This document shows, in pieces, positions 18,901 through 26,621 of a DNA stretch of 64,000 nucleotides. This stretch comes from Rubrolithibacter danxiaensis. GTDB taxonomy: Bacteria; Bacteroidota; Bacteroidia; Sphingobacteriales; Sphingobacteriaceae. The stretch spans positions 372,001 to 436,000 of the forward strand of contig NZ_JBKOPS010000002.1 in NCBI RefSeq assembly GCF_047272945.1. Direction: 5' to 3'. The position numbers and the translations under genes were made by a program. The notes under the pieces were generated by a model. The model was not told where the DNA came from. It saw only the letters and a list, made by a program, of their open reading frames with translations, and did not search any database. Numbering within the stretch: the first letter of the stretch is position 1; each line of letters starts with the position of its first letter.

Positions 18901-18969
18901 GTTAATGCTGTATCCGATACGTATTCGTCAGTTCAGGGAAAATTGATTTTTCAGTTTCAGGAAGGATAA
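15943..18969 (+). CDS. GT117/DUF2723 membrane glycosyltransferase
   Basis: A 1008-residue protein. The first ~330 residues hold many transmembrane helices, with the conserved early loop TVSFWDCGEFIATAY (D35, E38) characteristic of DUF2723, now classed as family GT117. More helices follow near 490-590, then a soluble C-terminal domain of ~400 residues including a ...NADNDTYPLWYAQEVEGVRPDV... segment. The family is widespread in Bacteroidota and resembles PMT-type GT-C enzymes, suggesting transfer of a lipid-linked sugar to exported protein or glycan; acceptor unknown. Monocistronic. Confidence 0.85.
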   Translation: MKSFASLNNLVGVLCFLAAFVIYTATLQPTVSFWDCGEFIATAYKIQVGHQPGAPLFMMLAKIFSMIAAEPTQVAFWVNISSALASAATIMFLFWTITALALKLIKKETELNSHDVFTIIAAGAVGAMAFAVSDSFWFSAVEAEVYALSSLCTAVVFWAILKWESSPQESNADKWLVLISYIIGLSIGIHLLSLLAGPAIVLIYYFRQNKQASAKGIFLAFLAGCAILAFIQYGIVQYLVLFASKLELFFVNSLHFAFGTGALVFVILLISTITFGIIYSNKKQKAALNLGLVCLTFILLGYSSYAMILIRANAKTTINISNPDNAFSLLGYLGREQYGDRPLLYGKYFDSEYIGSKKDGNLYRKGENKYEVKGEKLVPQYDRNSVFPRIYSDDDNHIAFYQNWLGLSANEKASFYNNLQFFSSYQLGFMYWRYFMWNFSGRQNDEQGFGNDRNGSWITGIKAIDNLYSGNQEQLPVSITKNAGHNKFYALPFILGLIGLVYQFKRNRKDGLVVSLLFFFTGIAIVLYLNQNPIQVRERDYAYVGSFYTFAIWIGLGVLGIRDIVRRFSPAAFSSSFAFLVCFAAAPFIMIYQGWDDHNRSGNYVAHDMAVNYLQSCAPNAILFTNADNDTYPLWYAQEVEGVRPDVRIVNLQLLFNPSYIDKLKEKLYTSAPLPVTMPANKYVDGVRDVMPYVDYGLTDSVELSKILEVLTSDNEQDMVTMQDGSKSNFLPTKKFHLTVNPEQVLKTGTVTKAQLSQLSSKIEWSYGKNIVTRADLAMMDIIAHNNWKRPVYFTVSLSKDSYFGLDRYLYLEGYAYRLLPLKRDVKDERDKSELTNTTALYANVMQKFKLDSFNKAANLDPESRRVAKITWNTMNTLTENLIFEGKTTLAREVIEKALSDLPLRNYSIADTIDKYRATVSLNQLGETSWTYSLAKSAVDFLASEVRYLASLSEEEQQNNKFTIQQSIAIMEAFKKEAKDHNQNDIVNAVSDTYSSVQGKLIFQFQEG

Positions 18970-19024
18970 TTTTTTGAACAAATAGTTTTCCGTTCTGTTC
19001 TTTTAAATAGTTAACAGAACATAT

Positions 19025-19462
19025 ATGGAAAATAATCAAAATTTGGGTGCAGAAGAGGATTTCCTTCAGCCCGATGATCAAAATAATCAAGGAACTGATA
19101 CTAACGATTTGACGGAAAGAATAAGAAAAGATAACGAAGAACTTGACGAAACTTCAGGAAGTATCACAACAACTGAGAATATGGGTGATTCGATTTTAGG
19201 GAGAACTCAGGGAACCTCAGCAGAAGGAGAGGGAATGCCGGTTCCGGATAACGGCCCCGCAAATAAAAATCAGTTAGGCGATAACCCGCCGGGTAGTGAA
19301 GAACGGGCTTTTGAAGCAGGAAGTCACGGAGATATGAACAGCGATCAGGTTAAATACCAGGATTCCAACATTATCGAAAACTTTCGGGAAAACATCGATA
19401 AAACTAAATCAGAAATAGAACTCGATAAAGATTTGAAGGGCGGCGGGAGAGAGAATACTTGA
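19025..19462 (+). CDS. acidic disordered hypothetical protein
   Basis: 145 residues with no signal peptide or membrane segment. It is rich in Asp, Glu, Asn, Gly and Gln, with few hydrophobic residues, and is probably intrinsically disordered. The C-terminal part (IIENFRENIDKTKSEIEL) could form one helix. I do not recognise a family. Its own strong terminator follows. Confidence 0.55.
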   Translation: MENNQNLGAEEDFLQPDDQNNQGTDTNDLTERIRKDNEELDETSGSITTTENMGDSILGRTQGTSAEGEGMPVPDNGPANKNQLGDNPPGSEERAFEAGSHGDMNSDQVKYQDSNIIENFRENIDKTKSEIELDKDLKGGGRENT

Positions 19463-19487
19463 GTTTATAGAAGTAGGCTTTAAGAAT

Positions 19488-19519
19488 AAAAAGAGGAAGT
19501 TACTTAACTTCCTCTTTTT
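19488..19519. terminator. bidirectional terminator
   Basis: A 12-bp perfect stem (AAAAAGAGGAAG/CTTCCTCTTTTT) with an 8-base loop lies between convergent small genes and has a T-tract in both directions. Confidence 0.85.
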
Positions 19520-19525
19520 CATTCG

Positions 19526-19750
19526 TTACCTTCTTAGTCCGTTTAGCTGATTCATAATTCTATCCCGCAGGTCGGTGTCGATATTCTCCGGATTTTCCAG
19601 CATTTTCCAGCCGCTTCCCTCACTTTGAAATAATGCCACTGATTTTCCATTCTGCAAAACTTCATAAGTTTCCCCGTCTCTTTCATTCCGTACTTCGTAG
19701 TCCGTAACAGAACCGTCTTTCAGCATTACCTGAATTGCCAATGTATCCAT
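19526..19750 (-). CDS. small hypothetical cytosolic protein
   Basis: 74 residues, no signal peptide. The sequence suggests a small beta-rich fold (LAIQVMLKDGSVTDYEVRN, TYEVLQNGKSVALFQ) followed by a helix (DTDLRDRIMNQLNGL). The family is not recognised, though short single-gene proteins of this pattern are common in the Sphingobacteriaceae. The terminator at 19488-19519 serves it on the minus strand. Confidence 0.6.
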   Translation of the reverse strand: MDTLAIQVMLKDGSVTDYEVRNERDGETYEVLQNGKSVALFQSEGSGWKMLENPENIDTDLRDRIMNQLNGLRR

Positions 19751-19896
19751 AAAGGTATAACCACATTAGGGCAGTATAGTTTAAACGGATTGAAATAATA
19801 TTTCTATAGGCATCAGGACCATTTCCTGTAAAAGGTATCCCTTAATTTTGATATTTTGGGTACTTTTGAAGAAGTAAAAGAGTTTGTATCTGTTAT

Positions 19897-20898
19897 ATGC
19901 GTTTTAAGCTGGCCATATTTGTTTCTATAATTTTTTGCTTCACTATCCAGGCATCGGCGCAAACAGATACTTCCGCTTCTGTTTCCCGTAACACGTTTAA
20001 GCGATATTATTCTTCTGATTCTGCTGCATTGGCTTTGTATAAGCAGAAACAGGATTCTATTAAAGCGGTACAGGACTCTTTAAAAGCAATTGCAGATTCC
20101 GTAAGCATGGTTTGGATTAAAAGGCCGGATCCCAATCGTCCCAATCAGTTCGTTGATAGCCTTGTACAGTTACACACCGTGAAGAACTGGGATTTTAAAT
20201 CATGGGCCAAAAAGTTTCCATTAAAACCCAACCGTTTAAAGGAGGGCAGGATTCGGTCCAAGGGTGAGCAGTGGTTTTTGGGCTTCGTTGTTTTTCTGTT
20301 GCTTTTCTTTGCCATTCTTAAACAAACTTTTTCAAAAGAACTCTCCTTAATTCTTGAATCTTTTTACAGTAACCGTGTACTTGGGCAGATTAATAAAGAG
20401 GGGAATCTTTTTAGTTCCTGGTCATTTTTATTTCTTTATATATTGTTCGGGTTTACAATAGGTGCCTTTTTATATTTATGCGGCAAATATTTCGAACTGA
20501 CTTATTTTCTGGGTGGTTTTCAGTGGCTGCTAACGGTATCGCTTTTAGTAATCGGACTGTTTACTTTTAAGATAGCTATTCTCCGGCTTATAGGATTTAT
20601 ATTTGATATCAGGAAGCTGGTTAAGGAATATGCAACGGTGCTGTTTTTAAGCTATTTTAATGCTGCAATTCTGTTCCTTCCTTTAGTTGTGGCATTTAGT
20701 TTAACCCCTTTCCGGTTTGCTCAGATTTATATTTATATAGCTATTGTAACCGTAGTTTTAATATTTTTTATCCAGTTCTTACGGGCAGGAACAATAATAT
20801 TATCCAATTACAGGTTTCCTAAAGTGTATTTGTTTTTGTATATTTGCACCCTCGAAATTTGCCCATTGGTTATTCTAATTAAGGCACTTAGGTTTTAA
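19897..20898 (+). CDS. DUF4271 membrane protein
   Basis: 333 residues: a Sec signal peptide (first ~22 residues), a periplasmic region with a short coiled-coil-like stretch (ALYKQKQDSIKAVQDSLKAIADS), and about six transmembrane helices from residue ~128 to the end. This matches DUF4271, a Bacteroidota family commonly encoded directly upstream of hemD, as here (7-base gap). Function is unknown. Confidence 0.8.
   Translation: MRFKLAIFVSIIFCFTIQASAQTDTSASVSRNTFKRYYSSDSAALALYKQKQDSIKAVQDSLKAIADSVSMVWIKRPDPNRPNQFVDSLVQLHTVKNWDFKSWAKKFPLKPNRLKEGRIRSKGEQWFLGFVVFLLLFFAILKQTFSKELSLILESFYSNRVLGQINKEGNLFSSWSFLFLYILFGFTIGAFLYLCGKYFELTYFLGGFQWLLTVSLLVIGLFTFKIAILRLIGFIFDIRKLVKEYATVLFLSYFNAAILFLPLVVAFSLTPFRFAQIYIYIAIVTVVLIFFIQFLRAGTIILSNYRFPKVYLFLYICTLEICPLVILIKALRF
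20839..20846 (+). promoter_or_regulatory. -7-like box inside the end of the DUF4271 gene
   Basis: TATATTTG followed by CACC closely resembles the Bacteroidota -7 element. It lies 60 bases before the hemD start and could give hemD its own transcript. No -33 box at the usual spacing was seen. Confidence 0.3.
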
Positions 20899-20905
20899 AG
20901 ATTAT

Positions 20906-21673
20906 ATGCAATTATCAGACGAGCGAAAGAAAAAAGTGAAAAGTATTTTGGTTACTTTACCAAAACCTGATACCGATAAATCACCTTATTTTGATCTTGC
21001 AAAAAAATATAATGTAAAAGTTGATTTTCGTTCTTTTATTCATGTTGAGGGGGTACCTGCAAAAGAATTCAGAAAAGAGAAAATTAACCTTGCTGACTTC
21101 ACAGCCGTTATTTTTACAAGCAGAAACGCCGCTGATCACTTTTTTCGTATTTGCGAGGAAATGCGTTATGAAGTCCCTGCCGAGATGAAGTACTTCTGTC
21201 TTTCTGAAACAATTGCCTTATATCTTCAAAAATACATCCAGTACCGTAAGAGAAAGATCTTTTTCGGAAAACAAACTGCTTCCGACCTTGCTGAAGTGTT
21301 AAAAAAGCATGCCAGCGAAAAGTTTCTTTATCCCTGTTCGGATGTTGCTGCTGAAGAAACTCAGAAATTTTTGCAGGAAAACGGATATGATTTTACGCCT
21401 GCTGTTTTATTCAGGACCGTATGCAGTGATCTTTCTGATCTGAGAGAAGTATTTTACGATGTAATTGCTTTCTTCAGTCCTTCCAGCATTCAGTCTTTAT
21501 ATAAGAACTTTCCAGATTTTCAGCAAAACAATACCCGTATAGCCGCTTTTGGAGCCAGCACACATAAGGCAATTAAAGAGTATAATCTTATTCTTGATAT
21601 TCCGGCTCCAACGCCAAATGCTCCCAGCATGACAATGGCTATCGAACAGTATATCAAGCAGGTTAACAAATAG
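20906..21673 (+). CDS. hemD: uroporphyrinogen-III synthase
   Basis: A 255-residue two-domain HemD-like protein. Recognisable segments are TDFTAVIFTSRNAADHFF in domain 1 (about 70-88) and YDVIAFFSPSSIQSL in domain 2 (about 186-200), together with AAFGASTHKAI. It cyclises hydroxymethylbilane to uroporphyrinogen III in heme synthesis. HemD sequences are poorly conserved, and the call also rests on the typical DUF4271-hemD-gldK neighbourhood. HemW, at 3.6 kb, is the other heme-related gene in the window. Confidence 0.82.
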   Translation: MQLSDERKKKVKSILVTLPKPDTDKSPYFDLAKKYNVKVDFRSFIHVEGVPAKEFRKEKINLADFTAVIFTSRNAADHFFRICEEMRYEVPAEMKYFCLSETIALYLQKYIQYRKRKIFFGKQTASDLAEVLKKHASEKFLYPCSDVAAEETQKFLQENGYDFTPAVLFRTVCSDLSDLREVFYDVIAFFSPSSIQSLYKNFPDFQQNNTRIAAFGASTHKAIKEYNLILDIPAPTPNAPSMTMAIEQYIKQVNK

Positions 21674-21948
21674 TTTTTGCTCGGAGTTATACAAAACTAT
21701 TAAAATCTTTTCCCGAATTTACTTTTATAGAAACCTTTGTAATTGCAATTCCGTATCAGAGGTGTTTTCAAAAAGAAAAGTTTATTGGAATTTACCTGTT
21801 CTTTTAAAAATATAAAATTTATTTTGCAGAAATCATAGTAAAAGTGTCAGGTACAACTACAAAGCGTTTTTGTTTTTGTAATTTCAAATCTTTTTTTTTT
21901 AATATATTCGAAACGATTTTATTGGGTATAAAAGCCTGTAAATAAAAA

Positions 21949-23265
21949 ATGAGAAAACTTTACATTATCGCTCTCGCAGCTTTTGCAGCAATTTCCAGTG
22001 GTTGTGGAAGAGGATCAGGTGGGGAACTGGTAGGTGTTCGAAACAAGAAGCTGAAGAATAATAACATTCCGTTGGGGATGGTTTATATTCCGGCAGGAAC
22101 ATTCGTAATGGGCCAGACAGACCAGGATATCACATTCGCACAGATTGCCCAGAATAAACAGGTAACAGTTCAGGCTTTTTATATGGACGAAACCGAAATC
22201 ACCAACAGTGAATATCGTCAGTTCGTTAACTGGGTGCGTGACTCTATCGCAATTACAAATTATCTCCAGGATCCGAAATTCTATATGAAAACTAAGGGGA
22301 ATGCGAATAACGCAGCTGCCCCTAAATATATTGATTGGAAAAAAGTCGGAAACGGATCTGCTATCTGGAGCGGAAAGAAAAGCCAGGCAAATGCCAACAA
22401 GCTGCAGGGAATGTATTACCAGGGAGATGACCGCATTTTCGACCGCAATGAGGTGGATGTGCGCTTATTGAAATACAACTTTGCTATTATGAAGCAGCGG
22501 GAGGCCGCTAATTTCCGTGGTGATCCTACAAAGAAACGTTCAGATTTCATTCTTCGTGATACAGTTGCCGTATATCCGGATACGCTGGTTTGGCTTGCTG
22601 ATTTTGCTTATGCACAGAACGAACCGCTTACAGAAGGTTATTTTTCGCATCCCGCGTTTGATAATTATCCTGTTGTAGGTGTTACCTGGCGTCAGGCACG
22701 TGCTTTTACTGTATGGCGTACACGTTTATATGAGCGATATGCAACAAGTCGTAAAATGCCGCGTTTAAGCCGCTTACCTTACGAACTGCCAACAGAAGCA
22801 GAATTTGAATATGCTGCCAGAGGCGGAAGGATAGGAAATGACTACCCCTGGGGCGGGCCTTATATCCGTAACGCAAAAGGCTGTCTGATGGCTAACTTTA
22901 AGCCCGGCAGAGGAAATTACATTGATGATGGTGGGGCCTTTACAGTAAATGTTAAATCATATTTCCCCAACGACTTCGGGTTATACAATATGGCGGGCAA
23001 TGTTTCAGAATGGACAGCTTCAGCTTTTGACGAATCTGCATCCACTTTTGTTCATGACTTGAACCCGACCTTTAATTACGAAGCTAAAGCAAGTGATCCG
23101 GAAGTGATGAAAAGAAAAGTGATCCGCGGCGGTTCATGGAAAGATATCGGGTATTTCCTTCAAAATTCAACCCGTGCGTTCGAATATCAGGATACAGCAA
23201 AATCTTACATTGGATTTCGTTGTGTAACTCACTTCCCTGGTAGAGATATTAAAGACAAACGTTAA
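21949..23265 (+). CDS. gldK: gliding/T9SS lipoprotein GldK (PorK)
   Basis: A 438-residue lipoprotein with its lipobox at C19 (AISSGCG). Nearly the whole mature region is a formylglycine-generating-enzyme-like domain (MVYIPAGTFVMGQTDQD near 44-60, LPTEAEFEYAARGG, NMAGNVSEW, RGGSW, GFRC). GldK forms, with GldN, the periplasmic ring attached to the outer membrane in the type IX secretion system. It is the first gene of gldKLMN, which is conserved in order. The 275-base upstream region is AT-rich and should hold the promoter. Confidence 0.93.
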   Translation: MRKLYIIALAAFAAISSGCGRGSGGELVGVRNKKLKNNNIPLGMVYIPAGTFVMGQTDQDITFAQIAQNKQVTVQAFYMDETEITNSEYRQFVNWVRDSIAITNYLQDPKFYMKTKGNANNAAAPKYIDWKKVGNGSAIWSGKKSQANANKLQGMYYQGDDRIFDRNEVDVRLLKYNFAIMKQREAANFRGDPTKKRSDFILRDTVAVYPDTLVWLADFAYAQNEPLTEGYFSHPAFDNYPVVGVTWRQARAFTVWRTRLYERYATSRKMPRLSRLPYELPTEAEFEYAARGGRIGNDYPWGGPYIRNAKGCLMANFKPGRGNYIDDGGAFTVNVKSYFPNDFGLYNMAGNVSEWTASAFDESASTFVHDLNPTFNYEAKASDPEVMKRKVIRGGSWKDIGYFLQNSTRAFEYQDTAKSYIGFRCVTHFPGRDIKDKR

Positions 23266-23316
23266 TTTATTCCGATTTTATTTTATTTACAATTCTACAA
23301 AACGATTAAACTATTT

Positions 23317-24126
23317 ATGGCTGGAAAGAAAAAATTCGATTGGTTACATGTTTCAATTTCATGGGGTGCCAGTGTGGTAATTATTGGAGCGCTGTTTAAA
23401 ATTCTTCACTTAGGTGGAGTTTATGGAAATTACATGATAGGTGCGGGGTTAGGGATTGAGGCGTTCTTATTTTTCCTTACAGGTTTCTTTCCTCCAAAAC
23501 CAGAACCGGCATGGCATAAAGTATATCCGGAGCTTTCTGATGATTACGATGGTCCTGCTGCACAGGTAAGTGTACGTAATAGCAACGTTGCTGCAAGCCC
23601 TTCTGCAACTGCCGCTTTAGATAATATGCTTGCAGATGCTAAAATTGGTCCTGAACTGATCGGAAGCTTAGGTGAAGGATTGCGTACATTCGGCGACAAG
23701 GTAGCCACTATTTCAAACGTAGCAGATGCATCCATTGCAACAAACGAGTTTAGCACAAGAGTAAAATCTGCTACTGCGGGTTTCGATACGCTGAATAGTG
23801 CTTTTGAAAAAGCTTCTGCAAACCTGGCTGAGTTAGGTAATTCTAATGTTGATACCAAGGCGTATCATGAGCAGGTGACAAATCTTGCAAAAAATCTTTC
23901 AGCGTTAAACGCAGTGTACGAATTGGAATTGCAGGATTCAAGTGCGCATTTAAAGTCAATGAATAAGTTTTATTCAAACTTATCGCTTACAATGCAAAAC
24001 TTTAACGAATCAATGGAAGATTCTAAACAGTTTAAAGAAGAAGTTGGCCGTTTAGCAAAGAACCTGTCTTCATTAAATGCTATTTACGGAAATATGCTTT
24101 CAGCAATGAACCAGCCTCGTGCTTAA
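23317..24126 (+). CDS. gldL: gliding/T9SS motor protein GldL (PorL)
   Basis: 269 residues. Two transmembrane helices are near residues 16-34 and 40-60 (VSISWGASVVIIGALFKILHLGG, NYMIGAGLGIEAFLFFLTGFF), followed by a long cytoplasmic helical/coiled-coil region. GldL and GldM form the inner-membrane, proton-driven rotary motor of the T9SS; a conserved Glu in TM2 (IEAFLFF) is the candidate proton-coupling residue. Second gene of the operon. Confidence 0.93.
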   Translation: MAGKKKFDWLHVSISWGASVVIIGALFKILHLGGVYGNYMIGAGLGIEAFLFFLTGFFPPKPEPAWHKVYPELSDDYDGPAAQVSVRNSNVAASPSATAALDNMLADAKIGPELIGSLGEGLRTFGDKVATISNVADASIATNEFSTRVKSATAGFDTLNSAFEKASANLAELGNSNVDTKAYHEQVTNLAKNLSALNAVYELELQDSSAHLKSMNKFYSNLSLTMQNFNESMEDSKQFKEEVGRLAKNLSSLNAIYGNMLSAMNQPRA

Positions 24127-24172
24127 TTATTTGATCCAAAATTTTTAACCGAATAGAAACTTAGAGAAACGC

Positions 24173-25702
24173 ATGGCCGGAGGTAAAGAAACTGCGAGGC
24201 AGAAGATGATCAATATCATGTACCTGGTATTGCTCGCAATGCTTGCATTGAATGTTTCAGATACAATTTTAAATGCTTTTAAGAATTTAAATGACAGTTT
24301 GGAAACATCAAAAACGAATGTAAATAACAGTGTAGAACAATTATTTGCTTCGTTTGAAAGTACAAAACTTAAAGAAGAGCCTGAAAGGGCTAAGCCTATC
24401 TACGAAAAAGCGAAACAGGCAAGAGCTATTGCTGAAGAACTGAACTCGTATGTAGAGAATTTAAAGAGGCAATTTATAAAAGCCGGAAACGGATACAGCG
24501 AAGAGTCGGGCGACTTGGTAGAAAGAGCGAACCTTGATATTGCTCCGGGAATGATGATCAATCAGAAAAAAGGCGAAGAGCTTAAAAATAAGATCAATCA
24601 GACACGCGAAAAATTGATCAGTCTGGTTGAACCGAAAGACCGTCAGAGCCTTACTTTTTCACTGGAGGCAAAGGATCCGAAAAAAGCTGTAGAGGGAAAA
24701 AGGAAATGGGAAGAAGTTAATTTTGGTGAAGGAACGCCTTTAACTGCTGCAATGACAATTTTAACAAAGATCCAGGCGGATGTGAAAAATGCTGAATCGG
24801 ATGTTGTTAAAAAGATCTTTGGGAAAATGGATCAGGCGGTAGTAAACCTGGATGCTTTTGCTGCTGTAGCCGTTGCTCCTACGTCTTATCTTATCCAGGG
24901 GCAGCCTTACCAGGCCGAAGTTTTCTTAACCGCGTATGACTCCAAGCAAAACCCGGATATTTACGTAGGCGGATCTCGTTTACAAACAAAAGACGGAAGA
25001 GGGCTTTATCAGGTAAATACAAACAGCGAAGGTGTATTTAGCTGGGTAGGAACCATCCGGGTAAAACAAACAGACGGAACGACTAAAGAGTACAAAACTC
25101 CTGAACAGAAATACCAGGTAGCGCGTCCGTCGGCAGTTGTATCGCCTGATAAAATGAATGTGTTCTATATCGGCGTACCTAATCCAGTTTCTGTTTCTGC
25201 TCCCGGTATTCCTAAAGAAAGCCTGCGGGTAAGTATGAAGGGCGGAAGTATTTCAGGATCAAACGGGAAATATACGGTAAATGTAAGTTCAGGTTCTGAA
25301 GCAGTTGTAACGGTTGCTGCAGAAATTGGCGGAAAAGTACAGTCAATTGGTTCAACTAACTTCCGTGTAAAACGTATTCCTGACCCTAAAGCAAAATTTG
25401 CCGGAAAAACCGGTGGAGCTTTAAGTTCAGTGATAATCAAGTCGCAGGATAATATTTTTGCTATTCTTGACAACTTTGATTTCGACGCTAAGTTTAATGT
25501 TACCAGGTTTAATTTAGTAATTGCTAAACCAAGGGCAGATGCTATAGTACTTCAGACTACCGGGAATTCTCTGAGTGGACAAATGAAGTCGGCGATGGCT
25601 GGTGTAACGCCGGGTACTCGTGTAATATTTGATGGTATCATAGCAGTTGGTCCGGATGGTACACAACGCCAGTTGGATCCGATCGCTTTAATTGCAAACT
25701 AA
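24173..25702 (+). CDS. gldM: gliding/T9SS motor protein GldM (PorM)
   Basis: 509 residues. An N-terminal helix (about 10-36, MINIMYLVLLAMLALNVSDTIL) anchors the protein in the inner membrane. It is followed by the periplasmic helical domain D1 and beta-rich domains D2-D4 ending in a D4-like region (KSQDNIFAILDNFDFDAKFNVTRF...). The MagE-like opening MAGGKETARQKMINIMY is highly conserved. GldM spans the periplasm to link the GldL motor to the GldKN ring. Confidence 0.93.
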   Translation: MAGGKETARQKMINIMYLVLLAMLALNVSDTILNAFKNLNDSLETSKTNVNNSVEQLFASFESTKLKEEPERAKPIYEKAKQARAIAEELNSYVENLKRQFIKAGNGYSEESGDLVERANLDIAPGMMINQKKGEELKNKINQTREKLISLVEPKDRQSLTFSLEAKDPKKAVEGKRKWEEVNFGEGTPLTAAMTILTKIQADVKNAESDVVKKIFGKMDQAVVNLDAFAAVAVAPTSYLIQGQPYQAEVFLTAYDSKQNPDIYVGGSRLQTKDGRGLYQVNTNSEGVFSWVGTIRVKQTDGTTKEYKTPEQKYQVARPSAVVSPDKMNVFYIGVPNPVSVSAPGIPKESLRVSMKGGSISGSNGKYTVNVSSGSEAVVTVAAEIGGKVQSIGSTNFRVKRIPDPKAKFAGKTGGALSSVIIKSQDNIFAILDNFDFDAKFNVTRFNLVIAKPRADAIVLQTTGNSLSGQMKSAMAGVTPGTRVIFDGIIAVGPDGTQRQLDPIALIAN

Positions 25703-25709
25703 TAAGAGT

Positions 25710-26573
25710 ATGAAAAAGATTATTTTACTCGCAATTTTTTCAGTAGCAGCAACAGTGGCATTTGCTCAAAAAGCTAATTTGGGTAATTCTACTAAACCTG
25801 TATCTGATAAACCGCTGGACGGCTACTATAAAAAGAGTAATATTCAGGATGCCAAGGTTACGCCTTATGCAAATTTGAGAGAGTCGGACGTGATGTTTTC
25901 AAAACGTGTGTGGCGTGAGATAGATCTTCGCGATAAGATGAACCGTGCATATGCTTCTCCGAAAGCGCGATTGATCGATGTGATTATGGATGCAGTGCAG
26001 GCCGGAGAACTTACAGCTTATGATGCTACTGCTTCAAAAGACGATCCGAACGGCGATGAGTTTTCAAAGATATTAAAACCTGAAGAAGCGATGGCTCAGT
26101 TTGCCGACAGTGTTTCGGTACCTCAGTTTGATGCAAACGGAAACCAGACCGGGATTATAAGGAAAGCCGGTGAATTTAATCCTGACAGCGTTATTAAATT
26201 CAGGATAAAAGAAGACTGGATATTTGATAAACAGCGTTCTATTTTTGAACCCCGGATTATCGGGATTGCTCCTCTTAAAAAAGTAATAGCTGCAGGACAG
26301 GATTTAGGTGAGCAGCCTGCTTTCTGGATATATTTTCCAGAAGCACGCCAGGTTTTTGTAACCAAAGAAGTAGTAAACAGAAACAGCGATGCAACCGGGT
26401 TAAGTTATGATGATATATTTATGAAGCGGGTATTTGCCAGCTATGTGGTTAAAGAATCAAACCCTGATGACCTGAGAATTAAAGACTATGCGCAGGGGAT
26501 TGACAAGCTCTATGAGTCTGAACGGGTAAAGAAAGAACTGCTTGACTTTGAACATGACCTCTGGTCGTACTAA
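25710..26573 (+). CDS. gldN: gliding/T9SS periplasmic protein GldN (PorN)
   Basis: 287 residues from the ATG at 25710, 7 bases after the gldM stop. This start gives a normal Sec signal (MKKIILLAIFSVAATVAFAQ); the earlier in-frame start at 25692 overlaps gldM. The mature protein shows the GldN pattern: DVMFSKRVWREIDLRDKMN, YASPKARLIDVIMDA, KEDWIFDKQRSIFEPRIIGIAP, and FWIYFPEARQVF. It partners GldK in the outer-membrane-associated ring. Last gene of the operon. Confidence 0.93.
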   Translation: MKKIILLAIFSVAATVAFAQKANLGNSTKPVSDKPLDGYYKKSNIQDAKVTPYANLRESDVMFSKRVWREIDLRDKMNRAYASPKARLIDVIMDAVQAGELTAYDATASKDDPNGDEFSKILKPEEAMAQFADSVSVPQFDANGNQTGIIRKAGEFNPDSVIKFRIKEDWIFDKQRSIFEPRIIGIAPLKKVIAAGQDLGEQPAFWIYFPEARQVFVTKEVVNRNSDATGLSYDDIFMKRVFASYVVKESNPDDLRIKDYAQGIDKLYESERVKKELLDFEHDLWSY

Positions 26574-26582
26574 ATGAAATTT

Positions 26583-26621
26583 AAAACAACAAATCCCGGT
26601 TTAGCCGGGATTTGTTGTTTT
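26583..26621. terminator. bidirectional terminator between gldN and uvrC
   Basis: A 17-bp perfect stem (26583-26599 with 26605-26621) has a 5-base loop and A/T-rich flanks suited to both strands. The uvrC stop codon (26601-26603) lies in the loop, and the last uvrC codons are in the right-hand arm. Confidence 0.9.

Noticed and set aside
21674..21948. 275-base gap before gldK searched for a small RNA or promoter
   Set aside because: It is AT-rich with no hairpin or clear -33/-7 pair; nothing specific can be supported.
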